Origin: a bacterium UBP6_UBA1209
GTDB taxonomy: Bacteria; UBP6; UBA1177
Reading direction: 5' to 3'
NCBI GenBank assembly: GCA_002309575.1
Contig: DBXP01000048.1
Span: 11,928 to 70,931, forward strand
Length of the DNA: 59,004 nucleotides
Part shown: piece by piece, positions 1 to 8,931 of the stretch
Numbering within the stretch: position 1 is the stretch's first letter
How the letters are laid out: the number at the start of each line of letters is the position of its first letter
Made by a program: the position numbers and the translations under genes
The notes under the pieces: model-generated
What the model saw: the letters and a program-made list of their open reading frames with translations, nothing else
What the model was told of the DNA's origin: nothing
Database searches by the model: none

Positions 1-1265
1 TAGCCGTACTTTTCGCTGAAGCCGTTCTCGTCGTACATCGCGTCGTTCGGCGAGACCTTGTCCGCAGTCGTCGTCAGGATCTCGTAAAGTTCATCGCGGC
101 TAAGCTGCGGGTATGCCCCGATCAGAAGTGCAGCGATCGAAGCCGCAAGAGGCGTCGCGCTGCTGGTCCCTCCGAAAAATCCGGTGTAATCCGTTGATGA
201 GTAGCCGAAGTAGCTTCTGGCGTCGATCGTCCAGATACCGTCTTTCGTCGTCTCGATCGCGAACGGGTTCCAGAGATAGTCTGAATCCGTGTCGGAGGAG
301 GGTGAAAGAATGTCGAGATCCCTGCCGAAATCGCTGTAGTTCGAGCGGATCCCGTAGGCGTTGACGGCACCGACTGCGATGACGTTTTCGTTTGCCGCAA
401 AACCGTCGAAGCTCTCGTCGGCGCTGATGTCTTCGTTACCGTTGCCGGCAGCGAAGAAGATAACTACGCCAAGCCCGTCGCGGTCGTATTTTCTTGCGTG
501 CCCGATTATCTCCTGAAGGACTTCCGGCATTTCGACATGACCTGAGTTGTCGGCAGGTCCCCAGCTGTTCGTGATGATGTGGACGCCTCTGTCGAGCAGA
601 AAGTTGAAGGCTAAAGCCATCTTTTCGCCCTCGCCGAAGGAGGATCCCGCCCTTACCGGAACGATCTTGCAGCCGGGACATCCGCCGGCAACACCGGTTT
701 TGTTGTCCCTGACAGCCGCGGCGACCCCTGAAACGCAGGTCCCGTGAGGCTCGTTCTCGTCGGCATAGGGATAGTCGTCATCGTCTTCGAGGTCGTAACC
801 CTTCAGGAATTTGCCCTCCATATCCGGGTGGTGAAGGTCAAAGGCATCGTCGATGATGCCGATTTTTACCCCCCTGCCAGGCTCAAGGCCGAGCTCTTCG
901 ATGATTTCCCAAGCCTCGGCGACCCTGGCGTCGTTACCGGCAGTTCCCCGCTGCCCCGTGTTCTGAAGATGCCACTGATTTTTGAAATAGGGGTCGTTGC
1001 TTTTGAACGTGATATCGATTTTTTTATCCGCCTCAACGCTATCGATCATAGGTAAAGCTTTGAGGCAAGTTGCTGATTTTAATGAATTTTTTGTGTGGAC
1101 GGCATAAAAACTGCTGCGTTTTATTTTGTAGATGCTTTCGATTTCGCAGCTTTTGACCAGAGCCTTGGTGACAGGTTTCGAGTCGTCGTAAGGTCTGACA
1201 AACAGAGTCTCTCCGAAGAGAGCGGCGGTAAGGAAAAAGGTAAAAAGAGTTGAAAAAAACCTCAT
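1..1265 (-). CDS. Subtilisin-like serine protease (S8), C-terminus off the left edge
   Basis: Partial secreted protease of about 421 visible residues. The ATG at 1265 lies behind a GGAG and is followed by a short hydrophobic signal peptide (MRFFSTLFTFFL). The catalytic triad is readable: Asp139 in GIIDDAF, His174 in PHGTC and Ser368 in GGTSSATP. An oxyanion-type Asn lies in FFAAGNGN. A propeptide-like stretch of roughly 80 residues separates the signal from the catalytic domain, as is usual in subtilases. The family hydrolyses peptide bonds outside the cytoplasm; the substrate is not predictable. The frame is open to base 1, so the true C-terminus and any sorting domain are missing. The family assignment is firm. 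Confidence 0.93.
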   Translation of the reverse strand, partial: MRFFSTLFTFFLTAALFGETLFVRPYDDSKPVTKALVKSCEIESIYKIKRSSFYAVHTKNSLKSATCLKALPMIDSVEADKKIDITFKSNDPYFKNQWHLQNTGQRGTAGNDARVAEAWEIIEELGLEPGRGVKIGIIDDAFDLHHPDMEGKFLKGYDLEDDDDYPYADENEPHGTCVSGVAAAVRDNKTGVAGGCPGCKIVPVRAGSSFGEGEKMALAFNFLLDRGVHIITNSWGPADNSGHVEMPEVLQEIIGHARKYDRDGLGVVIFFAAGNGNEDISADESFDGFAANENVIAVGAVNAYGIRSNYSDFGRDLDILSPSSDTDSDYLWNPFAIETTKDGIWTIDARSYFGYSSTDYTGFFGGTSSATPLAASIAALLIGAYPQLSRDELYEILTTTADKVSPNDAMYDENGFSEKYG

Positions 1266-1328
1266 ATCAAACTCCAAAAACAGTTACTGTCACATAACCG
1301 TAAAATGTGAAAAATCAAGCAGGAGTGC

Positions 1329-2390
1329 CTAGTTATTCTTGTCTTCGTCTTTCGGAAGGTCAACGAATCTGATGCGTGAATCGGTGTTTTCGATCTTGTC
1401 GTCAAGGTTTCTTCTAAGCTCTGCATCCTTGCCGAGGACCGAAAGCGCCTCGATATCGTTCGGCGAGTACTTCAAAACCTTATAGTAGAAGATATTGCGG
1501 TAAATCAAATTGTTTTGTTTCGCGTAGATATTTGCGATATTCTTGAAAATCTTGACGGCATTGTCGATATCGTTCAACTGCTTGTAGACAAAAGCCTGAC
1601 GCTTCAGGAAATTGATATTGTTCGGATCCTTGGCGACCAGCTTTTTCAGCAGGACGAGGGCGTTTTCATAGTGGTGAAGCTCGATACGGGTCTCGATCAG
1701 CTCCGCCAGGATATCCTGATCGTCCTTTCGCATCGAGTAGAGCATAAGAAGGCAGGATTCGCGGTCGAAGAGGTTGGCGACCGTTCCGTTCCTGTGTTTT
1801 TCACGAACCGAGTTGAGAATCTTTTCAGCCTCGTCGAACATCTCCTCGTGGATCATGATGCTTGCCAGATTCAGCAGATCCCGCATGGAGGCCCGGTTCA
1901 TGTCCATTATCCTCCGGAGAAGGTAGATCGCGGTGAGCCTGTCATCCTTTTTGATGAAGTAGTTAGCAGCCGCACGGTATTTGTCTGCAGCCTCGGCGAA
2001 CTTGCCTGTCCTTATGTCGATATCGGCGCTGAACATGTTGAGCGGACCGTTGTCCGGTTCAAGCTTCATCGCCATCTGGATGTAGTTCGAGGACTGAAGG
2101 AAATTCTGATGTTCAAGCTCGCGCTGCGCGATCGAGAGGTAAATATTGATCGCGTTGTCGATTTTTTTGTGGTTTTTGTAGTATTCGGCCAGCTGGATGA
2201 AGTTGTCTGCGTTGTTGGGATCCTTGTTTATCTCGGCAAGAAGCTTCGCCGATTTGATGTCGCGGAGAAGTTCGTTTAGGTCAAGGCTCGGTATCTTTTC
2301 GAGAACCTGCTGAGCCTCTTTTGAGATAGCTGAATCGGGATCTTTTTTGAGAAAGCCTAAAACCTTATCTATAAGCCCGGAACCCATCAT
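1329..2390 (-). CDS. TPR-repeat protein
   Basis: A 353-residue soluble protein made of tetratricopeptide-type helical repeats, for example around residues 60-130 (ADNFIQLAEYYKNH, NYIQMAMKLEPDNGPLN) and 250-310 (ALVLLKKLVAKDPNN). No signal peptide or membrane segment is seen, so it is probably cytoplasmic. TPR arrays mediate protein-protein contacts; no catalytic residues are visible. I chose the ATG at 2390, ten bases after a GAGG. A TTG at 2396 and an ATG at 2387 are alternatives. It is read away from the PPC-domain lipoprotein, with a 145-bp AT-rich divergent region between them. The partner is unknown. Confidence 0.85.
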   Translation of the reverse strand: MMGSGLIDKVLGFLKKDPDSAISKEAQQVLEKIPSLDLNELLRDIKSAKLLAEINKDPNNADNFIQLAEYYKNHKKIDNAINIYLSIAQRELEHQNFLQSSNYIQMAMKLEPDNGPLNMFSADIDIRTGKFAEAADKYRAAANYFIKKDDRLTAIYLLRRIMDMNRASMRDLLNLASIMIHEEMFDEAEKILNSVREKHRNGTVANLFDRESCLLMLYSMRKDDQDILAELIETRIELHHYENALVLLKKLVAKDPNNINFLKRQAFVYKQLNDIDNAVKIFKNIANIYAKQNNLIYRNIFYYKVLKYSPNDIEALSVLGKDAELRRNLDDKIENTDSRIRFVDLPKDEDKNN

Positions 2391-2433
2391 ATACAATCAG
2401 CCTCATACAAAAAAACAAGCAAGGAGTATAATT

Positions 2434-2447
2434 TTAACCAAGGTTAA
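2434..2447. promoter_or_regulatory. Perfect palindrome in the divergent region, possible operator
   Basis: TTAACC-AA-GGTTAA is a perfect 6-bp inverted repeat with a 2-base centre. It lies midway between the divergently read TPR gene and PPC-domain lipoprotein gene. A repressor site is possible, but no second copy was noticed nearby. The rest of 2391-2535 is AT-rich without a convincing promoter pair. Confidence 0.25.
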
Positions 2448-2535
2448 GTCAATTTGATAGTTTGCAGATGTGTATTTTTTTATTTTTTTTTGTTAGACTG
2501 GAGCGTTTTTGGTTTTTTGTTTCCGGAGATCCGTT

Positions 2536-4470
2536 TTGACAAGGCTTTTTAGACTTTTTTCACCGCTTTTTCTTCTGTTTCTGCTGGCCTGCGGGAATGA
2601 ACATCTTGCCGATCCTCACGACTATATACTTGTTGCTGAACCCAACGAAATGCTTTACAACGCCTTTGAAATAGAGGAGGGGATCGCATACCGCGGGAGG
2701 ATCGACAAGCCGCAGGGGGTTCTCTCCGACAGGGATATCGTCAAAATCTGGCGTCCTGTAGGAACAAGGGTCTTCTTCGAGTTCGAGACGACCGACGCCG
2801 GCTTCCAGCCTTACATAGCCCATACGGATACTCTCGGGAACTATACCTTCGCCCTCATCGGCAGAGAGGGCAGATACATTGTCGAGTTTATCACCTCAAC
2901 AGGAGGCTGGCAGTTTTTTGAGATCGGAGACAGGCGGAACACTCACGACGATGCCGAGCCGGTCGGAGGTTTTGACTATTATTTCAGGGTGATCACAGGT
3001 TTTATCTGCGACGAGCCGGATTATGAGCGGCTGGAGAGCGAAGAGACCAAAACTCTCGGTTTCCGAGGGCCCGATGATACAGTCAGGATCTTTGAACTCG
3101 ATTTTTCCGAGCCTGGCTATTACCAGATGAATATCGATACACCGGAGTTAATTAACGACAAGTTCGCCTATATACTTGACTGCGGAAGCGGTGAGGTCGC
3201 CGGCGGAAGCGACGACGAGGATTTTTACAGCGGAAAGCTCGATCCTCTGATTTATGCAAGTCTCTACCCGGTTTCGAGAAATCTTCTGGTCTTCGGGAAA
3301 GTTCTTAACGATTTCAGTGATTTGTCATCTGAGAAATTTTCCGTTTCGTTCAGAAAGCAGCCTGAAGACGAGGAGCTTGAGCCGAACGATATATACGGTT
3401 ATGCAAATATAATTTTATCTGATTCTGTCTCTGGAGCTCTTGCAGAGGACAAAAAGGGAGCCTCCGGCGCGGTTACGGACGACGAGGACTGGTTCAGGTT
3501 CATCCTCGAGCGCGGCGATCTGATTTCGATATTGGTCACGCCTGATTCTGCCGAGCCCTTCATTGCCGAGATGTGGGCTGCGAACTACCAGATAACGAGC
3601 GGCGGAGCAATTCCGCTCCGTGCAAGTCAGCTGAGCGGCATGGAGACAAATGTCATCAACATGGTGATGCCCTTCAGCGGTTCGCTCTATTTCGACCTTG
3701 TCGGACGGGGGATCGGATATACGCTTGATATAAAGAGGGGAGAAAAAATACCGCATCTCGAGTTCGACGGATCCGGCAGCGCTAAGGTCATGGCCGAGTC
3801 TGACGACTGCGGCTGGCGCTTTTTCAAATGCGAGTTCCCTGATACTGCGGAAAGGTATGAAATCACGCTCGGTTTATCCGGAGCCGGAGAGGTGGGGATG
3901 CACGTTTTCGACAGCTCGCTCCTGCCTTTTGCCTACATCGAACCTGCCGGATCTATTAAATTTTTTGCAAGAAGGTCGGGCAGTACGGAATCTCTTCTGC
4001 TCGGGATCTACATCAACAGGTGCGAGAAAAACTCAGGAGATACGATGGAACTCTCGGTCCGCGCCTCGGAGAGCGAGATACGCGACTGGATTCAGGATAC
4101 TGACAAAACTCCGGTCAAAGTAAGCGCGAGCGGCAGTTACCGCGGATTTTTCGATACGAACCGCGATTTTTATGAAAATTTCTTTGAAATAGAGATAGAA
4201 AACGACGGTTTTCTGTATGCCGAAACCATGCGCGATCCCCAGAATCCCTTCGATATCAACACTGTTCTGACGCTCTACCTGGACGACGTTGTCGTCGCAC
4301 AGTCCGACGACATGATCGAGAGGATAGGATTCAACAGGTACAGCTATATCTCGAAAAGTGTGAAAAAGGGTGAAAAATACCTTATTAAGGTAACCCCGTT
4401 CATGAGCGAGAGCTCAAATATCTCTGCAATGAACATTACGGGCAGCTATATTCTTGACATCGATTTTTAG
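2536..4470 (+). CDS. Lipoprotein with PPC-type (pre-peptidase C-terminal) beta domains
   Basis: A 644-residue exported lipoprotein. The TTG at 2536 follows a GGAG with 7-base spacing and gives a compact signal ending in the lipobox LLAC. An in-frame TTG at 2509, also behind GGAG, would only lengthen the N-region. PPC-like blocks are recognisable by EPND followed by DEDWFRF and a GD turn, near residues 285-340. A related block near 560-630 has DINTVLTLYL, QSDD and VKKGEKYLIKV. PPC domains are beta sandwiches often attached to secreted enzymes. No catalytic domain is visible, so a structural or binding role in the envelope is inferred. Confidence 0.8.
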   Translation: MTRLFRLFSPLFLLFLLACGNEHLADPHDYILVAEPNEMLYNAFEIEEGIAYRGRIDKPQGVLSDRDIVKIWRPVGTRVFFEFETTDAGFQPYIAHTDTLGNYTFALIGREGRYIVEFITSTGGWQFFEIGDRRNTHDDAEPVGGFDYYFRVITGFICDEPDYERLESEETKTLGFRGPDDTVRIFELDFSEPGYYQMNIDTPELINDKFAYILDCGSGEVAGGSDDEDFYSGKLDPLIYASLYPVSRNLLVFGKVLNDFSDLSSEKFSVSFRKQPEDEELEPNDIYGYANIILSDSVSGALAEDKKGASGAVTDDEDWFRFILERGDLISILVTPDSAEPFIAEMWAANYQITSGGAIPLRASQLSGMETNVINMVMPFSGSLYFDLVGRGIGYTLDIKRGEKIPHLEFDGSGSAKVMAESDDCGWRFFKCEFPDTAERYEITLGLSGAGEVGMHVFDSSLLPFAYIEPAGSIKFFARRSGSTESLLLGIYINRCEKNSGDTMELSVRASESEIRDWIQDTDKTPVKVSASGSYRGFFDTNRDFYENFFEIEIENDGFLYAETMRDPQNPFDINTVLTLYLDDVVVAQSDDMIERIGFNRYSYISKSVKKGEKYLIKVTPFMSESSNISAMNITGSYILDIDF

Positions 4471-4510
4471 GTAAAGAAAATCAGTGGTTTTAATTTTTTC
4501 AGGAGGAATT

Positions 4511-5506
4511 ATGAAAAAGATTATCGTTTTGCTTGCGCTTTTGCTCGCTTTGGTCGGATGCGAAAAGAAGCAATCTCTTCAGGATCAGGTCGATGCGTTT
4601 ATTCAGGGTTATCTTTATGCTGTCAGAGACGCTTCCGACGGCAAACAGGGAACACTGCAGGAGGTTTATGACAACTGGCTTTCATCCGAGATGAAGAAGG
4701 CGGTATCCTTCGATGACTTCAAGGATTACGCGACATCGACCTACAAGGGAAAGATCGGTGCGGAACTCAGGACTGCACACGCAAATCTTGTTATCGACGC
4801 CGAGACAAAGGCCTTTATCGAGGCGACCGGCAGGACCTCGAACATGGGTCGTATGGCAAATGTCATGAACGAAGACCAGAGCCTTATTTTTACGGTACGT
4901 GTCGTAAAGGAGGGTGAGGCTTACAAAGTAGAGCAGCAGGATCTCATGCTTGAAATCACTGCACGCAACGAGGAGCAGGCTAGACTTGCCGGCCTTCTCA
5001 AGAACTACAAGGGACTTATCAAGATCGACGAGATCACAGGCAGAAAGATCCCTGACCGTCCCGGAATGGCAGAGCTTACCGGAACGATCCTCAACGGCAG
5101 CAGCGACCTCGACATGATCAGAGTCGGTATCCGTGTAAGATTCAAAGATAAAAACGGCGACGTTATCTATGCAGAGAACTTCCTTCCTGTCACGGATATG
5201 AGATACGAAGGTCTCAGGACTTCGCTTCTTCCGAGCAGCGTAAAGGTCTTCAAGACAGTCGTTAAGGATATCCCGGACGAGTGGGATCCGGATCAGCCGC
5301 TCTCTTTCAACTTCTACCTTATCGACGGTGTCCGCATCACGCCTGAGGAGCTTGCGAAGGAAAACCAGCAGCGCGACAACCTCAAGAAGCTCATCGAAGA
5401 CACCAAAAAGGCTGACGAAGAGGCAAGAAAGCAGCTTAAGGAGATCTGGGAAGTCGAGAAGGCTCTCAAGGAAAAAATCAAGCAATTGCAGAACGAAGCG
5501 AAATAA
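4511..5506 (+). CDS. Lipoprotein with C-terminal coiled coil
   Basis: A 331-residue lipoprotein. The ATG at 4511 sits just after AGGAGG; an upstream start at 4484 is less likely because it would bury the signal peptide. The signal (MKKIIVLLALLLAL) ends in the lipobox LVGC. The middle (about 160-280) reads as a beta-rich domain with a TGTILNGSSDLDMIRVGIRV stretch, like FxLYD/DUF2393-type extracytoplasmic domains, though I am not certain of the family. Residues about 285-331 are charged and heptad-like (KKLIEDTKKADEEARKQL), probably a coiled coil. It lies 40 bp after the PPC lipoprotein and is probably cotranscribed. Function unknown. Confidence 0.8.
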   Translation: MKKIIVLLALLLALVGCEKKQSLQDQVDAFIQGYLYAVRDASDGKQGTLQEVYDNWLSSEMKKAVSFDDFKDYATSTYKGKIGAELRTAHANLVIDAETKAFIEATGRTSNMGRMANVMNEDQSLIFTVRVVKEGEAYKVEQQDLMLEITARNEEQARLAGLLKNYKGLIKIDEITGRKIPDRPGMAELTGTILNGSSDLDMIRVGIRVRFKDKNGDVIYAENFLPVTDMRYEGLRTSLLPSSVKVFKTVVKDIPDEWDPDQPLSFNFYLIDGVRITPEELAKENQQRDNLKKLIEDTKKADEEARKQLKEIWEVEKALKEKIKQLQNEAK

Positions 5507-5529
5507 AACGACGGGCGAGCGCGATAAAA

Positions 5530-5889
5530 ATGAAAATTATGAAAAAAATAGTTGACATGAAGGGTTCGTTTCACTATAATGCCGCCGTTTTTTTGGTTCT
5601 GTTACTTTTGAGTTGCGGTTTATATGCGAAAGATCTGAATCTTGCATACCTTCCGAATCAGGCGGCTAAAGTCGGTGACGACAAGTACCAGCTGATGAAG
5701 GATTTTGAGACTTCGGTCAAGCAGATCCAGACGCTGTTTGTCGGGGACGACATGGTGAAGAGCGAGCTTCAGACCAGTGAAGCCGGTTTTCAGGTCTATG
5801 TCTTTTACAATCTCCGCAAAACGGCCTATTGGCATAAGATCTATGTCATCTCCTGGGATGACAAGGTTTATGCCCGCATATACAAATAA
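5530..5889 (+). CDS. Small exported protein of unknown function
   Basis: 119 residues: an N-terminal basic stretch, a hydrophobic segment (AAVFLVLLLLSCGLYA) that could be a signal peptide or lipobox (LLSC), then about 85 mixed residues rich in aromatic amino acids near the end. ATGs at 5530, 5539 and 5557 are all possible starts and none has a strong ribosome site. A perfect sigma-70 promoter lies within the first 20 codons, so either the gene is read from further upstream or its real start is unusual. It follows the coiled-coil lipoprotein by 23 bp and ends just before tRNA-Gln. No family recognised. Confidence 0.6.
   Translation: MKIMKKIVDMKGSFHYNAAVFLVLLLLSCGLYAKDLNLAYLPNQAAKVGDDKYQLMKDFETSVKQIQTLFVGDDMVKSELQTSEAGFQVYVFYNLRKTAYWHKIYVISWDDKVYARIYK
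5552..5580 (+). promoter_or_regulatory. Perfect consensus sigma-70 promoter, probably for the tRNAs and uvrC
   Basis: TTGACA (5552-5557) and TATAAT (5575-5580) are separated by exactly 17 bp. Both hexamers match consensus completely. Transcription would start near 5587, about 310 bp before tRNA-Gln. The site overlaps the 5' end of the small exported-protein gene. Confidence 0.7.
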
Positions 5890-5895
5890 ATGTGA

Positions 5896-5969
5896 TCCCG
5901 GATCGTCCAATGGCAGGACTACGGATTCTGGCTCCGTCAATCAAGGTTCGAATCCTTGTTCGGGATCCA
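5896..5969 (+). tRNA. tRNA-Gln (anticodon CUG)
   Basis: The cloverleaf folds by hand. The acceptor is TCCCGGA paired with TTCGGGA. The D stem is GTCC/GGAC. The anticodon stem ACGGA/TCCGT has loop TTCTGGC, giving anticodon CTG. The T stem is CAAGG/CCTTG with loop TTCGAAT. The 3' CCA is encoded. It decodes CAG. Confidence 0.95.
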
Positions 5970-5975
5970 CTTTTT

Positions 5976-6050
5976 GACCCCATCGTCTAGTGGTTAGGAC
6001 AGTGGCCTCTCACGTCACCAACGGCGGTTCGAATCCGCCTGGGGTCGCCA
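5976..6050 (+). tRNA. tRNA-Glu (anticodon CUC)
   Basis: The acceptor GACCCCA pairs with TGGGGTC. The anticodon stem GTGGC/GTCAC has loop CTCTCAC, giving anticodon CTC. The T arm is GGCGG TTCGAAT CCGCC and CCA is encoded. It lies six bases after tRNA-Gln, so the two are probably processed from one transcript that may run on into uvrC. Confidence 0.95.
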
Positions 6051-6082
6051 TTTTCCTTCCCTGAATCTTTTCGGTCGATGCT

Positions 6083-7861
6083 TTGAGAAGCGGAAATTCC
6101 TATACTATCGATGATGATCTTCTTTTGAATTTACCGGAAAAGCCCGGAGTCTATCTTTTCAAGGATCGCGAAAACAGGATCATCTACATCGGAAAGGCGA
6201 AAAACCTCCGCGCAAGGGTCTCTCAGTATATCTTCAGGACCGACAGCAGAGCGATGATCGGCGCTTTGATGGCAATGGCCGTGAGTGTCGAGATCATCAT
6301 CGCCAACTCCGAAACAGAGGCTCTGATCCTCGAAAACCTGCTGATCAAGGCGAAACAACCCTTCTTCAACGTCGAGCTCAAGGACGATAAAACCTATCCC
6401 TACCTTGCGATAACCGACGAGGAGTTCCCGCGCCTTGTCGTTACGCGCCAGATCACGAAGAAGATGCAGTTCGTCCGCGGTCCCTTCACTCAGGTCGCGC
6501 TGATGAATTCGCTGAAGAGTCTTTTGCAGGTGGTCTATCCGCTGAAATACTGCAGCGACAAGCATCCGAAAGGGTGCATAAACTACCAGATCGGCCTCTG
6601 TCCCGGTCCATGCATGAGGAAGATCACGGCGGAGCAGTACATGGCGAATCTGAAGAGCGTGATCGAGGTCCTTCAAGGCAAAAAGTGGCGGGAACTGTCG
6701 GGGATCATTAAAGAAAAGATCGAGACAAGCGCAAAAGCGCTCAACTTTGAAAACGCCGTGAAGCTGCGGGATCTGCTCATCATGCTTCCAGAGATGCAGA
6801 AGAGGTACAGCGTCGAATTTACCGGCAGCGGGGTAGCAGACAACCTTTGCTTCAGGCAGCACGGGGATGTGCTATTTGCCGCGGTCGCCAGGTATGCCGA
6901 CGGGAAGCTCGTCTACCTGAAGTCGCTGACTGTGAACGGCGAGTTCCCGACGCTCGAAATTTGGATCCCGGTCTTTCTGGTTTCCTTCTATTCCTCGCTT
7001 GCCAACCATCTTCCGGAGCGCCTGAACGTCTTTCCGAACGTCGTCGATCCCGAACAGATCTCGACGCTTCTGGGAAAAGATTTCAAAAAGATCGGAAATG
7101 TCGGCGGCGAGATCCTGAAGATGCTCGAGGCAAATATCGAGCAGAGCGTTAAGGTCTATCTCAGCGAATCCGGCAAGACAGCAAAAACATTAAGTATTTT
7201 GTCTGAATTTTTGCAGACGGATGTCACTTCGATATGCTGCATCGACATCTCGACGCTCTACGGCGAGTACTCTGTCTGCGGTGCCGTCTGGTGGGAAAAC
7301 GGCAGGTTCGTGAGAAAAAAGTATAAAAAGTTCAAGATAAAGACCGTGAGCGGCGTTGACGATTTCGGCTCTCTCAGAGAGGTCGCCTCCAGACTCCTGA
7401 AACACTGGCAGGCAGGCGATTTCGAGAGACCGTCGCTGCTTCTGATCGACGGCGGGGCAGGGCAGATCTCTTCTGTCGATTCAGTGCTGCATGGGTATCT
7501 CCCGATTGCCGGGATCATCAAAGACCGTAAAAAAATCAAGGGGATGGAACTGCTTCTGGATAAATTCGGCAACGAGCTTGTGCTTCAGGATTCGATCTTT
7601 GCCCTCACGGTCAAGTCGATCCGTGACGAGAGCCACCGTTTTTCGATCACCTACAACCGCGAGCTGAGGAAAAACAAGCTTACATCCTCTCTTGCCGAAG
7701 TCAAAGGTGTCGGATTAAAGCGCGAACTTGCGCTTCTGGAGAGGTTCGGGACACTTCAGAAAATTTCGGAAGCCGGTGTCGACGAACTGATGCAGATATC
7801 AGGAATTACTGAAGAAATCGCTGGAAATATTTTAGAATCACTAAAGAAGGCAAAAGGTTAG
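6083..7861 (+). CDS. uvrC: UvrABC excinuclease subunit C
   Basis: A 592-residue UvrC, a normal length. It makes the dual incisions around lesions in nucleotide excision repair. The N-terminal GIY-YIG nuclease is clear (PGVYLF, IIYIGKAKNLRARV, about residues 18-95). A UVR motif follows near 215-245 (KALNFENAVKLRDLL). The RNase H-like C-terminal nuclease spans about 380-540 (CCIDIS, LLLIDGGAGQ). Tandem helix-hairpin-helix motifs end the protein (VKGVGLKRELALLERFG). The start is a TTG at 6083 with a weak ribosome site; no in-frame ATG lies near it. It begins 32 bp after tRNA-Glu. Its stop overlaps that of the convergent ispG. Confidence 0.96.
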   Translation: MRSGNSYTIDDDLLLNLPEKPGVYLFKDRENRIIYIGKAKNLRARVSQYIFRTDSRAMIGALMAMAVSVEIIIANSETEALILENLLIKAKQPFFNVELKDDKTYPYLAITDEEFPRLVVTRQITKKMQFVRGPFTQVALMNSLKSLLQVVYPLKYCSDKHPKGCINYQIGLCPGPCMRKITAEQYMANLKSVIEVLQGKKWRELSGIIKEKIETSAKALNFENAVKLRDLLIMLPEMQKRYSVEFTGSGVADNLCFRQHGDVLFAAVARYADGKLVYLKSLTVNGEFPTLEIWIPVFLVSFYSSLANHLPERLNVFPNVVDPEQISTLLGKDFKKIGNVGGEILKMLEANIEQSVKVYLSESGKTAKTLSILSEFLQTDVTSICCIDISTLYGEYSVCGAVWWENGRFVRKKYKKFKIKTVSGVDDFGSLREVASRLLKHWQAGDFERPSLLLIDGGAGQISSVDSVLHGYLPIAGIIKDRKKIKGMELLLDKFGNELVLQDSIFALTVKSIRDESHRFSITYNRELRKNKLTSSLAEVKGVGLKRELALLERFGTLQKISEAGVDELMQISGITEEIAGNILESLKKAKG

Positions 7862-8931
7862 CTTATCTTTTCTATCTCCCGCACTCTATCAGCCAGATAG
7901 TCGAACGCAGCGTCCTGATCATCAAATTTTTTAATGATTTCACCGTGTTCAAAGTAAATCGCACAATCCTTGCCTAGTGCCATCCCGAGATCGGCATCCT
8001 TGGCTTCGCCTGGACCGTTCACCTCGCAGCCCATGACGGCGACTTTGAGTTTCGGCAGCAGCCACCAGCGCTTCTCGTCGAGCCACTTTTCAAGCCGGTT
8101 GTAGTATTCGATGACCTTTCCGTGAGTTCTGCCGCAGGTCGGGCAGCTTACGATCTCGACACCTTTTTCAAGCAGGTCGAGTGATTTCAGGATCATGTTG
8201 GCTGTCCGGATCTCCTCGTCTATCCCGGCTGTCAGGCTTACCCTGAAGGTGTCGGCCAGGTGCTCCGAGAGCAGGACCGCGATTCCGGCTGTCCCCTTGA
8301 TTATCCCGTGCTTTCCTCCGCCGGCTTCGGTGATACCGACATGGAGCGGCGCGTCGCTGAGTTCCCTGATTTTTCTGCAGGCGGCGACAGTTTCACGGAC
8401 ATTTGACGATTTCGCCGAAATTTTGAAGTTGAAGTAGCCGCGCTCTTCAAGGTATCTTGCCCAAAAGATCGAGCTCTCTGCGAGGCCTTCCCAAGTTATA
8501 CCGTTGTATTTGCTGAGGATTTTTTTATCTAAAGATCCACCGTTCACGCCGATCCTGATCGCAAGTTCAGGACGTTTTTTGGCAGCTTCAAGGATTGCAT
8601 CCACGCGGTCAGAAGAGCCGATGTTGCCCGGATTGAAACGGATCCCGCTAACTCCGCACTCTATCGCCGCAAGCGCAAGCCTGTAATCGAAATGGATGTC
8701 GGCGATTATTTCTCCAGAAAAACTTTTTACCAGCTTTTCAAGCCCCTGGGTCTCGGCCTTGTCCTTGAAGGCAGTCCTCACGACGCGGCAGCCGAGGTCA
8801 AGAGCGTATTTCGCCTCGTCGACAGCCTTTTCGGGCGAGGTCAGCGGGGTAGTTATCATCGTCTGGATGAGCGGCCGGTTGTCGCCTCCGATCAGCTCTC
8901 TGCCAAGCCTGATGACTCTCGATTTTTTCAT
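7858..8931 (-). CDS. ispG: 4-hydroxy-3-methylbut-2-enyl diphosphate synthase
   Basis: A 357-residue IspG/GcpE. It reductively converts MEcPP to HMBPP in the MEP isoprenoid pathway using a [4Fe-4S] cluster. The TIM-barrel signature ADIHFDYRLAL and FNPGNIG are present. The cluster ligands are Cys263 and Cys266 (SCPTCGRT), Cys302 and Glu309 (MGCEVNGPGE). The length and lack of an insert match the usual bacterial form. The start codon overlaps the amidohydrolase stop by 4 bp, so the two are translationally coupled. Its stop interleaves with that of uvrC on the other strand. Confidence 0.96.
   Translation of the reverse strand: MKKSRVIRLGRELIGGDNRPLIQTMITTPLTSPEKAVDEAKYALDLGCRVVRTAFKDKAETQGLEKLVKSFSGEIIADIHFDYRLALAAIECGVSGIRFNPGNIGSSDRVDAILEAAKKRPELAIRIGVNGGSLDKKILSKYNGITWEGLAESSIFWARYLEERGYFNFKISAKSSNVRETVAACRKIRELSDAPLHVGITEAGGGKHGIIKGTAGIAVLLSEHLADTFRVSLTAGIDEEIRTANMILKSLDLLEKGVEIVSCPTCGRTHGKVIEYYNRLEKWLDEKRWWLLPKLKVAVMGCEVNGPGEAKDADLGMALGKDCAIYFEHGEIIKKFDDQDAAFDYLADRVREIEKIS

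Noticed and set aside
5620..5940. 106-residue minus-strand frame over the small exported protein and tRNA-Gln
   Set aside because: It would run through a tRNA gene and has no ribosome site.
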